This document shows positions 44,001 through 53,683 of a stretch of 64,000 bases of DNA, piece after piece. The notes under the pieces are model-generated. The model did no database searches. It saw only the letters and a list, made by a program, of their open reading frames with translations, and was not told the DNA's origin. The DNA is from Peltaster fructicola. Taxonomy: Eukaryota > Ascomycota > Dothideomycetes. Position 1 is the stretch's first letter. Every line of letters begins with the position of its first letter. The position numbers and the translations under genes are program-made. Where the stretch lies: the NCBI GenBank assembly GCA_001592805.2, contig CP051140.1, forward strand, positions 559,501 to 623,500, in the 5' to 3' direction.

Positions 44001-45380
44001 TGACGAAGACAATGCCGCACACCTCGTCCTCATCGCTCTCGAGGATATAAGCGATGAGGCACTTGACCTTCACAGAGATATGATCACTGCTTCCCACGTA
44101 CGTCGATCCACAGGCACGCTCGACATCAGTACTGCCGAATACACTTAGCAGGGTGAGCTGTATCGACTCTTTGATATCCATCTCGATGTCAGGCATTGAT
44201 TTCACTTTGACTCGGAGAGCCTGTATAGTCTCGAGGACGAAGTAGTCAGCAGCCCACAGCCCGAGCTCTTGTTGCAGATGAAGTGCTTTTCGACGAAAGG
44301 CCTGTAGTGTCTTGTGGACGATCTTGGCATCGCTGGCATGGACATTGCGAGGGCTTTCGGCTTCCAAGTCTATGCCTCTGGCAACACATTGACTCTCGAA
44401 CTGCTTAATCAATCGATTCAGTGCCGCAATGCCTGGACTGTTGGGCGATCGTTCCTCGTCATGAGCTTCGTAGTGTAGTATACGACAATCCGGTCGATGT
44501 ACGTGCTGAAGGAGGTCCTGCCGCTGTAGTCTGGGAGTGACACTCAGTGAGTCGAGATTCTGCTCAATTGTGCTGCTATCAGTCAAAATGGTTACCAATA
44601 ATCGTGCGTGCTAAGCTGACTTGCCTCAAGGACTTCAACTTCGAGGACATTATCAGACTCGCCGAGAGCCCTAGTATGTGAGGGACACTTCGACCAGTGG
44701 CTTTCGAAGGATGATAGAAGTCCCTCATGATTACGTTGGCGGGATGTTTCTTGATGCAATGGTGTGCTGATGGACTCGTCAGTGCATCGCCGCATTATTA
44801 TAGATCATACATGCCTTCATCAAAGACTAGTAATGCGAGCATGCTGAGTCGAACGAAGCCATGTTGTAGGGCATCAGAAAGTATTGCATGTGTCGATACA
44901 ACCACTCGAGCTCCGTCCAGGGCAGCGTCCCATATCACCTGCTCACTCCACTTGTCGACATTGTCGAGGCCTGTCAGTAAACGCATCTTGTAGGCTGGCA
45001 TTGCCAATGATAATCCATTGTGCTGCTGAATACATAGTTCAACCGTCGGTGCGAGGAACCATACCATCTGGACGTGGTCAACAACCGTCTGTAAGGATAT
45101 TCTGGGTGAAACACCTTATCTTCAGCACATCTCTCGAGCTCTGCTTGAATGCGAAGCATAGCACTGAATGGTCAGCCAGGGGATATTAGGCGTACACTGT
45201 AACTGCACCAACACTTGTGTCTTGCCACTCCCTGTATCCATCTGCATGGCTGTCAATAGAGCTTACGATTGCCTCTGCCTCACGTCAGCGTACCACAATG
45301 ATCCTATTGCCCTCTAAGCTTCGCTCAAACATCTCAAGCTGATAAGGCCGTGACCTGTGAGCGAAAAGATCGACAGTCAT
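41011..45380 (-). CDS. Dicer-like ribonuclease (DCL-2 type)
   Basis: It cuts long dsRNA into small RNAs for silencing. Seven exons: 45294-45380, 45213-45241, 45115-45163, 44815-45067, 44625-44766, 43511-44575, 41011-43453; 1355 residues. Order: short N-terminus SRPYQLEMFERSL; Walker A MDTGSGKTQ (30-38); APTVELCIQQH; DEAHHC (138-143); helicase C ending QRRGRARH (about 187-500); Dicer dimerisation fold (about 545-640); a long weakly conserved platform/PAZ position; RNase IIIa with HEFIGDS (Glu937, Asp941) and DVVEALIGA (1024-1027); RNase IIIb with ERLEFLGD (1110-1117) and DLVESILGA (1243-1246); a degenerate dsRBD-like tail. Both RNase III sites keep their acidic residues. Introns 4 and 5 (44767-44814, 44576-44624) start with GC (AAG|GCATGT and GAG|GCAAGT); only these restore DEAHHC and SSTIEQNLDS. 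The other introns are GT-AG (47-57 bp). The gene lies upstream-to-downstream behind Argonaute on the same strand. Confidence 0.95.
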
Positions 45381-45806
45381 TGTGACGCCGGAAGACGATA
45401 GACCAGCAGACGGAAAAGAGATGTCTTAGAGAAGGAAAATAAGCAAAAGGGAGCCCTGGAGCGCATTTTAACTGCGTCCATATTCACGGCACGCTCGTGT
45501 GACGTGGCTCGACTGACAAGGCTGCGAACGCACTCGAGCAGGTACTTATCTGCAAGGCGCTGCATGTTGAGTGATTTTCGAGGTGTCATGCTCAAGGGTT
45601 GCAGTCAGGGTGAGGTGAAGAGGCTGGTGAATTCCATGGCGTCACAATCAATGGCTAACACTTTCCTTTGTTGCTCGTACATGTCCTTGAAACATTCTTA
45701 TACATACATACTAGTCATTGAGGTTCATCTTACACACTGCATGTGAGCATCTCCAGACACAGAAGTCAACAAGATCGGTTTCAGGCAGCTCTATTGGTCG
45801 AGATGC
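45381..45806. promoter_or_regulatory. Argonaute 3' end / Dicer promoter region
   Basis: These 426 bp lie between the Argonaute stop and the Dicer start, both on the minus strand, so the Dicer promoter is here. Three upstream ATGs (minus, 45592, 45562 and 45487) open a 70-codon frame ending at 45377, which overlaps the Dicer start in another phase; it could act as an upstream ORF if transcription starts that far up. Confidence 0.4.
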
Positions 45807-48800
45807 TCAGATGTAGAACATCCTCTCTCTGATGTTGGGATGCACGTTGATCAAGCTTTGCATCGCGGCCATGCTGCGACCAGGATCGCTAGTATCGCTG
45901 GCCGCCGAGCTCATCGGTGGTGAAGGTGCATATTGTTGAGCCAGATAGCACCGAGCTCGTTCGCAGACCAGATCTGCATAGTAGGCTGGAGGACACACGC
46001 TGACAGCCTTTGTTGCTCGACCGAAGAGGTAGCACAAGCTATGTGTCAGCTCTTCCAATGAATCTGCCGCATTGCCTGGTGGTTGGCGAGATGCTCCTTT
46101 ACCACGAAGAGCTTCGTCGTAAACCACATAGTAGTGTGCAGGTTTAGCAGTGCCTTTTAGAGCACTGTGAGCTTGCAGGAAGAAGTCCCAGTTGCCAAGC
46201 TCTGTCACACCTCGATCGACCACAGTACCGTTCTTGGGATTACCCGTCTTAGGGTCTTCGTCTTTGGTCTTGGTGGGATAGAATCGGGTGTGGTGACGCT
46301 TGCCAACAACGATGATGGAAAGTCTTGGGTTGTACTGCTTCTTGTCGGCTGGACTATAGACGACATCGATCGCCTTCTTCAAGGATGGTAGCTCGTTGTC
46401 GAGGAGCACTTGGTACTGTCCCTCCGATACACCATCGCGATAGACAATGATGTTACTTGGCAAGGTGTTCTTGTTCTTCTTCTGCCAGAGTCGAAGCTGG
46501 CCTTGGAGCAGCTCGTCCAGAGCATCTACCATCTCCTGTCTTCCTGTCTGTGCTCGTATGGCAGCAGGCCATTGACCTAGCGATCCATCGATGGACGAGA
46601 CAATGCCAGCGACACTTGGTGCCGACTTGAGCGATCCAGGCGACGGGTGTGTAACATCAATGCCAACGAACATTGTTGTCTTGAAGTTGACGTTGCCAAA
46701 TTGTGTCTTCTGGATACTGTGATTTATGCCGCCTAGCTTGAGGTTGATCTTGAGACCAATGTTTGCAAAGTACTGAGTGTTGTTGTCCTTGGCGAACTTC
46801 GCATCGATAGCACACTGCGAGAGTATACCTTGTTTAACATCGCAGACATACTTGATCGTGTTGTAGACTGTTGTGTTCTCAGGCATGATGACTAGTAGGA
46901 AGTTGAAACGTCCTCCAGAAGCAGCGACGTTGAATTTGATCAGCTCCTCGATCTTTAGTTCGGCGTCCGCCCTGTCTGCAGCAGTGGTCTGCCTGACGGC
47001 AAGCTCATTAAGATTTCTCGGTGGCTCACATCTCATCCCGCTCGCTATTAGTGTATTTCCGAACTGCGACATGAAATCTGCCGGGTTGCCTGGAGGATAC
47101 CTTGGCGACGGTGCATCTGCGATACGTATCGTCACGTAAGCCCAGTTCTGTAGCACGGTGCCCTGCTGTAGCTTCATATCGGTGAGATTCCAGCTTGCTG
47201 GTGCGCCTTTAGGAGTCCGGTTGTTGCTGTAGACTACTTTGGGAGACTGCAGCACCCGCGCAGGAACAGTGATCAGCTTCGGCTCGACAGTCAACCCAAA
47301 TGCACTCTGATATCTGTCAGTATGTGTGCTTCTGAACCCTCAAGACATACCATGTATTGATTGGCGCCTTGTAGACCGAGGAGACCCAGCCCTTGAGTGC
47401 TGATTGAAGCGGCATTCGCAGATGGCTGTCTGACTGCGAATTTGAGCATCTCCCTGGTCTGATCAGGTGTAATCTTGCTTCTGGCCACTTGGCCAGGTCG
47501 GATATCACAGACTTCCATAGGCAGATAGGAGGGATCAGCCCGTGACCCGACATTGACGACCGGGATTTCAGCGTTGAGATTGACACTAGGGTAGTCTGTC
47601 ATATGTCAGTGTGCGATCGGAGGGGTAATACTGTACTCACGCTGTCTGAAGTACTCATAGACAGAGATGTAGTGTCCCGGCGAGCTGTCAGGAGCGGTGC
47701 GTGGACCTGCAGAGGCTTTGTCCTTCTTCTTTTTGCCTTTGCTCTGTTCCGCAGACTCAGAGCCTGCTGGTTTCGAAGGACTAGGTCTAGCGTTGAACCA
47801 GAACTCGACATTCTTGGGTCCAGCTCCGAACGCTCGTACGCGCGGAGGTTCTGGAAGCCAGCACCATACGCCAGGTCTCGCCAGGCTATCGATTGTTTTG
47901 TAACGAGGTATGAGCTTGTTGGACTTGCTTCGCCGTTGGATGTGCGTGACCTCGACCGACAGTCGGCTGACCATTGCCATTAGCCCAGGAAGGTCTTGTC
48001 CATTGCGTAGATACGTTTGTGTCCAAGCCAGAAGAGCTTGTTGTGGATAGAAAGGCAGGTTCTTGATCTGTACGTTGATCAAGAGCCGTTCTGTGGCAGC
48101 TCGAACACTGAAGACGAAAGAGCGCAAGGCCTCAAGACCTCCTCTGAGATCCCATCTATCCTCCGGTCGTGCTGCTGTGCTGACATGTAGATTCCTGCCT
48201 ACGGTGATGCTTGTCGGGCTGGTCTTTGGATAGTAGCCGACCACGAGATTCAGTGCTTGTATGACTTCTTGCCGCTGCTGCAGGGCAGCACTTGCGTTTG
48301 TTGACGTGGTGAAATTGAGCAGATTGTCGAGTGTTAGTGTCCCTGAGGCTGTGAGCTTCACCTCGAACACTTTGGCGCCGTCTTCCGGCTCAGGCTCGCC
48401 CTCTGCGCGATACGTAACGCTTGCACTTAAAGCGTCCTCGTTGAGCTGCTGTTGAGCGATGAGTGTTGCTCTGAAATCGCTGACAGCATCTGCTTTGTTA
48501 CGTTGTCGGATGTGGTCCTCAATGAACAGCGCAATGATTCGTTTGACGATGGCTTTCGCAGGAGCTTTTGTACCTCCGACGGGTGTAACCTTGACGTCGT
48601 ACCGATACAGAACCACATCTTCCTTGACCTCAAGCTTGAAGTAGTTGGCCCAGAGTGTGATGGGCTCTCCTCTAGAACCATACGCAGGTCGGCGTGGAAA
48701 GTCAACGGAAGTGTCTGGTGGGGTTGAGGTCAGCAGCGAGGTCTCTCTCTGCTGGAGAGCACTGTCGACGTTCTCTGGATATGTTGGTCTGTGTGTAGGT

Positions 48801-49111
48801 CAGCGGCAGAACACGTTCGTATAACAAACACTGACCGAAATGTGACTATGTCGACAGTAGCTCCGCCTCTACCACCTCTTCCACCTCTGTCGCCTCTTCC
48901 GCCTCCACGGTAGGCACCACCACGATCGCTGTACGAATCGTTGCCACGTCCTCGGCCCTGATAGCCGCCTCGAGAGCCCTCACTGGAACCTGCAGGTCGT
49001 CAGAGTGTGCATACTATCATCGACACAGAAGCTCTCACCTTCGTAGCCACCTCTCGGACGGAATGGCATGTCACCTCGGCCTCTCTGACCTCTAGGCTGC
49101 CTACCAGACAT
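45807..49111 (-). CDS. Argonaute (QDE-2/Ago1-like)
   Basis: It binds small RNAs and, if catalytic, slices complementary RNA. Five exons: 49039-49111, 48836-48989, 47641-48788, 47351-47595, 45807-47306; introns of 44-49 bp, all GT-AG; 1039 residues. Residues 1-76 are an RGG/RG-rich tail (for example GGRGDRGGRGGRGG), a target for arginine methylation in other Argonautes. The N domain follows (GSRGEPITLWANYFKLEV), then linker and PAZ (YEYFRQ to VNVGSRADPSYLPMEVC) and PIWI (from about 650). The slicer tetrad reads Asp757 (GIDVTHPSPGS), Glu798 (GRQEMVDALD), Asp831 (YRDGVSEGQ) and Asp985 (PPAYYADLV), so the last position is Asp where animal Ago2 has His. All four are acidic, compatible with slicing. 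The gene is head-to-head with the RNase III-like gene and 426 bp upstream of Dicer. Confidence 0.96.
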
Positions 49112-49267
49112 GTTGAGCAAAGCTGATAGTGAGACGGACAGTGTGACGAAGACGAAATTGAGGAGCAAGAAAGGCTGATTGTATACTTAGCCCTGTTACT
49201 TATGACAGCATGTGTTTGTGTTGCGAGACTGTGTGAGACTTCCGTTCAGTGAAAGCATGATCGGAAC
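49112..49267. promoter_or_regulatory. 156-bp bidirectional promoter, Argonaute / RNase III-like gene
   Basis: Only 156 bp separate the start codons of two divergently transcribed genes, so their core promoters must overlap. A TA-rich word TGTATACTTA lies in the middle (about 49178). An out-of-frame ATG at 49258, ten bases before the RNase III-like start, could reduce its translation. Confidence 0.55.
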
Positions 49268-51315
49268 ATGGATCGCTGCGCTAGCGCCGCAGACAGAACC
49301 GCTGCAAGCCACAACTTTTGTCTTGCGTGCATGGTGGGCGATGACAACCTACCTATTCCACTCGGCGAGCTGCACGATTCCGTCGAGGCCACAGCCTGGC
49401 GCTGCACACGCAGCACGATCGAGCAATCCCATCATATCGACACATTAGCCAGCACCTACGATCATATGCTCAGTCGCTACATCTCAAAGCACTGCACCTC
49501 TATGAGTATGCATGAGCCATACGACGCGAGAACCCTTGATTCCCAGGACCTCCTGCCGTACTGTTTCAGAGATCAAAGACTATTTCACAATGCTTTGACA
49601 GCCGGAGACAGCAACAGCATCAACCGTGAGGGCCACAGGAGTCTCGCACAATTGGGAGATTCGCTGATTGGCTTTGTGCTAATGAGCGAAGGCTTCGATC
49701 GGGGACTATCTCGTCGTATGTTTGCTGAAGGTACTCCGAAGTAGAGCTGACTGTAGCAGAGGAGCAGCAAGCAGCCAGCAGCCACTATCGTCGAAAGGAT
49801 GTCTGTAGCAGGCTCGCTAGAGCTCGACGGCTCGATCAAATGGTGAGAATCAGTGATCGCCAAATACATGAAGGTCCACAGCCAACAGTATTGAAAAACA
49901 CTTTGGCTGCGATTGTCCCGGAAGCTGTTGGGCAGACTCTCGGGACTATGTAGCTGTCCGCCGGGTCATGGCTTCGCTTGGGTAAGTGGCTGGCTGGTAG
50001 CTGGCGGCATGACTGACCAACTAGTCTGGTGAACGACATCGACCCTGGAGTTGATCCCAGCGAAATCATGCTCTCAAAGCCTACGCAGGCACTGCTGCAA
50101 GCCGACATGGCTCCCTGTGGTACGTACGACGCGAAAATGCTTGATTGGACTGTATTGGACCCAGCTTGCGAGGCTCAGAGCTTGTCTCTCCACGAGTCAA
50201 CGCTGCATGCTCAGCTCGGACAGCCAGCATCACATGATGTGTCCATGCGTGACGGCACTGAAGCTCTTTTGAGTGATATCAGTACCACTTCAGGCTCTCC
50301 AATAGCGAATGTCCTCACACCCAGCTCATCGAATGATGCTCGCGCAGTCTCCGCCCAGATGCACGATTCAATTGCGCCGTTATGCGGAGAATATGCAGCT
50401 CCATTGGAAAGCGCCCGTGGGAAAGGATGCCAGACTGTTTTGGAATCGTATATGGGCCGCGAGTTGGCAAGGCTGGGGAATGCAGACAGCTTCGGCCAGC
50501 ACTACAAACAGTTTGCAGAGTACCAGCAGGCTCTTCACTCATTAGAGCTCCCCGAAGCGCAGAAGAAGGCTGCCGCAAAGTTGATCACTGCATTCGGTGA
50601 TTCGTCCGCTCTTTTGTTGTTGAAGAGCGCTCTCCTGAACATTCAGGATGGTGGACACATGCCAGTGAAGGGCCTCAGTATACCAGATCGCTTGCGAGTC
50701 ATATCGTCATTGGAGTGTTCGGCAGAGAACACCCGCCTGATATATTGGCTGCATCTGTACGAAATGCTTCAAGATCTCAGTCGACAACTCGAGGCCGAGG
50801 ATGTCGGAAATGAGCCGTCGAGCGATGCACGAGGGCAGCTAAAGAAGTTCGGCAATCCTCAAAACCAGAGACAGAGCCGTATTTCGCAGCTCATGCTCGC
50901 CAATATGCCTTCAGGCTATGCAACTGACACGAAAACCAAAAGACTTCGCCGGATCGCGCAGAGGCTGCTATTGCTTGTCGAGCAGTGGAATGGTTATGGC
51001 GTAATAGCATTGCTGGGTGCTGGTTTCAACACTTCCGAGTACGTCCAGTGTGCTGTTATCTTACTGGGACTAATTGTCTATAGGATGATGCTGCTGTCTG
51101 ATGGTGGGTATAAGCAGGTGGTTGATCTCGTCTGGACCTTGGACGGTGACAAGATATCGAGGCTAAGTTGTATGGCCGAGGGTGTTGTACAGATGGTGCA
51201 GAATGGGAGAGCTTGTAATGTTCGCACCTCTCTTGAGGTCACCAGCGATGATCATATATTATCGCTTCCTCGCCTCTCGGCTGGGATGGAAGAACTCCTG
51301 AAGGTTGTGTCGTAA
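49268..51315 (+). CDS. Degenerate RNase III-like protein with long C-terminal region; frame interrupted
   Basis: Three exons are read: 49268-49730, 49775-49981 and 50025-51315 (introns of 44 and 43 bp, GTACTC...AAGCAG and GTAAGT...ACTAG). The N-terminal part has an RNase III fold: PYCFRDQRLFHNALTA, then HRSLAQLGDSLIGFVL at the signature position (usual ERLEFLGD; both Glu are lost, Gly-Asp kept), and KNTLAAIV where catalytic members have D..EA. The expected continuation GSCWADSRDYVAVRR is present but two bases out of frame: two surplus C at 49917-49919 break the frame, and without them exon 2 has the right length for both splice phases. The 430-residue C-terminus is alpha-helical without a known domain (for example PEAQKKAAAKLITAFGDSSA). 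Ascomycetes have an uncharacterised RNase III-like family with a similar plan. The gene may be inactive, or the two bases may be a sequence error. It shares its promoter with Argonaute. Confidence 0.65.
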
Positions 51316-51497
51316 AAACGACAAATCTGACGAGGCGCGTGAAGCGCATTGACGCGCCTCATTGGTCAGAAGCATCCACACGCGAATCCAGCTATGTGGA
51401 GACTGCTCACCGTGCTATGTACAGCTAACTAGTCTTTGTCTGTTGTCTATCGAGCATTCTGTACAGGTGTGTTATCCACAGCTCCTAGCTGGCGAAG

Positions 51498-53642
51498 ATG
51501 CAGCGATCACAGTGTAAGTACCACAGTGTCTCGATCGCATTCGTTGCAATGATCTAACGTCTGGAAGTCACGCCTTTTCCAGCACAAGGCTACGCGTACT
51601 CTACGAACCCATATGCACAACAGCATGCTCAATACGATGGCACCGTTCAGTACACGGTGCCGCCACAAGACCATACTCCATACTATCCGAGCATTGCTCC
51701 CACAGCACCGCAAGCCTTGACAGCAGCGAATGCACAATTACCGGTACAACAGATTCAGCAGTCTCCATCAACAGCACGACCAACTGCGTTGCAGCCTACG
51801 GCCTCAACGATCCAGCAAGCTCCAGAGAACAGTGTTGTTGCGCAACCAACCGCTTCACAATCACCACATGGCTCACACTTCGCAGACAACACCTTAGCGG
51901 ACACCTTCGATGGACAAGAACAACATGACGATGATCAGGACGAGACCGATGACGGTCCTGTCTTTCATCTGCCTCCACCACCAGAAGCGACGTACAGCAG
52001 TGTGGAAGAGCTTGACAAAGCTATCCATGCCTGGTCGTTGGAGCACGGATACGAGCTGGTCAGGCGTGCGAGTAAGAAGAATGCGAAGGGTATCCTGTAC
52101 AAACGCTACTATCATTGTAGCAAGCATGGCAAACTTGCAAATACGGGCAAGTTGACAGATGCGACCAGAGTCCGTATCAATAGGAAGAGCAATCGCATAA
52201 ATTGTCCCATGAGTCTGGCGATTGTTGCAGTTGATCCTAATAATCCTAACGGTCAGTGGCAGGTTCGCCATCGAAAGACACATCACAATCATGGACCACT
52301 GGATGCTCTAGCTCTCGCAGGGCACAGACGAAGAGCACGCGTGGGTGGTGTCGAGAAGGCGGTTGATGGCCTGTTTGCAATCGGCACACCAACCACCCAG
52401 GTCTTGCAGTTCCTGCAACGCACGAATCCTAATGGCCTCTTCACCAGGACAGACGTGGCCAATATGAAGCTGAAATACAAGAAGTTTGGCACCTGCATTG
52501 ATCGTCGAGAGCCAGCACCACCGGAGTCTCGTCCAGGTCTGGCTACCGCCTGTCAGAATTGCAGAACACGAAAGACCAAATGCGACTCACTCCGCCCTGT
52601 CTGCACCAACTGCATACAACTGAACCAGCTCTGCGATTATACGTTTGATCCTGCCGAACAGGAAAGCTCAGTCCAGGGCGCTTCGACAACGGAGACTCTG
52701 GCTACTCCTGTGCAAGCTGCAGTGCCTAACCAAGCACAGCCAAACACTGGAGCACCCTCGACTACTCGAACTGAAGCGATATTAGCTGATCTGCAGACCT
52801 TCCAAGAAGTTCATGTCAAGCCGGTGAGACTAAGCTTGCAGTCTTCTACTGTCGAAGTCCTCGCGGCGTCGTCCTGTGGAAACGGTGATAGCTTTCGCAA
52901 CATTCCACCTCTGGAGACGGTAGAGCAGTGGATGAACTTTCGAAATGCCGTCTGCGACGCCTCGATGAAGGAGAACATGTATGAAGTACTTGTGGGAGTC
53001 AAGCTCGAGCCGGTCAGGCCTTCAGACAACTGCTCAGTCGAAGAGTGGAACGAATATGTCAAGCAACTAGCGATCTTTGTCCGTCGCAATACAGCTCTTA
53101 TGGGTGCGATCCTCCCCAGACTGGCTCCACAGTTCAGGCAGCGTGTACAGTACGCCAGGCTAGCATATGCCATCTGGTCGGTGTTGGAGGAGGTCTGTTT
53201 GCCTCGTGGCTCTGAGATCGCATATCGGGCGTATCTCGATCTACACTCCATCACACTGCAGAACTCCAAGGACCTCAAGGACTACATAATGCGCATAGAA
53301 GCCGCTTACAACGCCATGAACCGAGTCACGCACACTCCTTCCGAGCTGGCGGGAGAAGCTCGTCGAGCGTTGCATGCCTTCGACCCTTCAAGGGACGTAG
53401 GCGGCGCACTGCCGACCACAACGAAGCGGCAACCGGCATCCAATGTGGTTACGGAAGAGATGCTGATGTTCTTGTTCCTCAAGGGCTTAGGACCTGACTT
53501 TAAGCGACTGATTGATAACCTGTGTTCGACAGGCAACATAGGTGGATTCGGTACTGGTAGGCGACTTGGTTTCGTCGACCTCACTCGCCGTGCCATTGAG
53601 TTCCAGAATATGCAGGCACGAAGACACGAAGGCGAGAAATAG
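51498..53642 (+). CDS. FAR1-type DNA-binding + Zn2Cys6 + Gag-like (UBN2) fusion protein
   Basis: Two exons: a 16-nt first exon (51498-51513) and 51583-53642; the 69-bp intron has GTAAGT, branch GATCTAACG and TTTCCAG. The product has 691 residues. Residues 1-140 are Gln/Pro/Thr-rich. About 143-243 is a FAR1/MULE-transposase-type WRKY-GCM1 zinc domain (VEELDKAIHAWSLEHGYEL, then Cys in YYHCSKHG and INCPMSL, and His in THHNHG). A helix-rich stretch typical of what follows FAR1 in these transposases comes next (FAIGTPTTQVLQFLQ). At 329-358 is a canonical Zn2Cys6 cluster (CQNC-x6-C, x6, C-x2-C-x6-C). From about 440 to the end is a retrotransposon Gag-like UBN2 domain (LKDYIMRIEAAYNAM, LFLKGLGPDFKRLIDNL). 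There is no transposase core, protease or reverse transcriptase. Probably a domesticated chimaera of transposon parts; function unknown. Confidence 0.85.
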
Positions 53643-53683
53643 CCATGGTTGATGGCACGAAGGGATGCATATGCGATTCATCG

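Noticed and set aside
44592-44795. A 67-codon minus-strand frame across Dicer intron 4
   Set aside because: It is the shifted frame obtained with the GT donor (GTATGA); it destroys the DEAH box, whereas the GC donor restores it.
45164-45197. A 34-bp intron (GTGTAC...TTCAG) in Dicer
   Set aside because: A 49-bp intron from the donor GTTGGT at 45212 uses the same acceptor, has the normal size for this genome and gives GKTQVAMLRIQAELER without extra residues.
49268-50024. A mitoribosomal RNase III-like protein (mL44/mL57)
   Set aside because: No mitochondrial presequence, a 430-residue C-terminal extension and a position next to Argonaute argue against it, although a distant relationship is not excluded.
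51498-53642. An intact retrotransposon or MULE element
   Set aside because: Gag-like and FAR1 domains are present, but there are no LTRs, terminal inverted repeats, protease, reverse transcriptase, integrase or transposase core around them.
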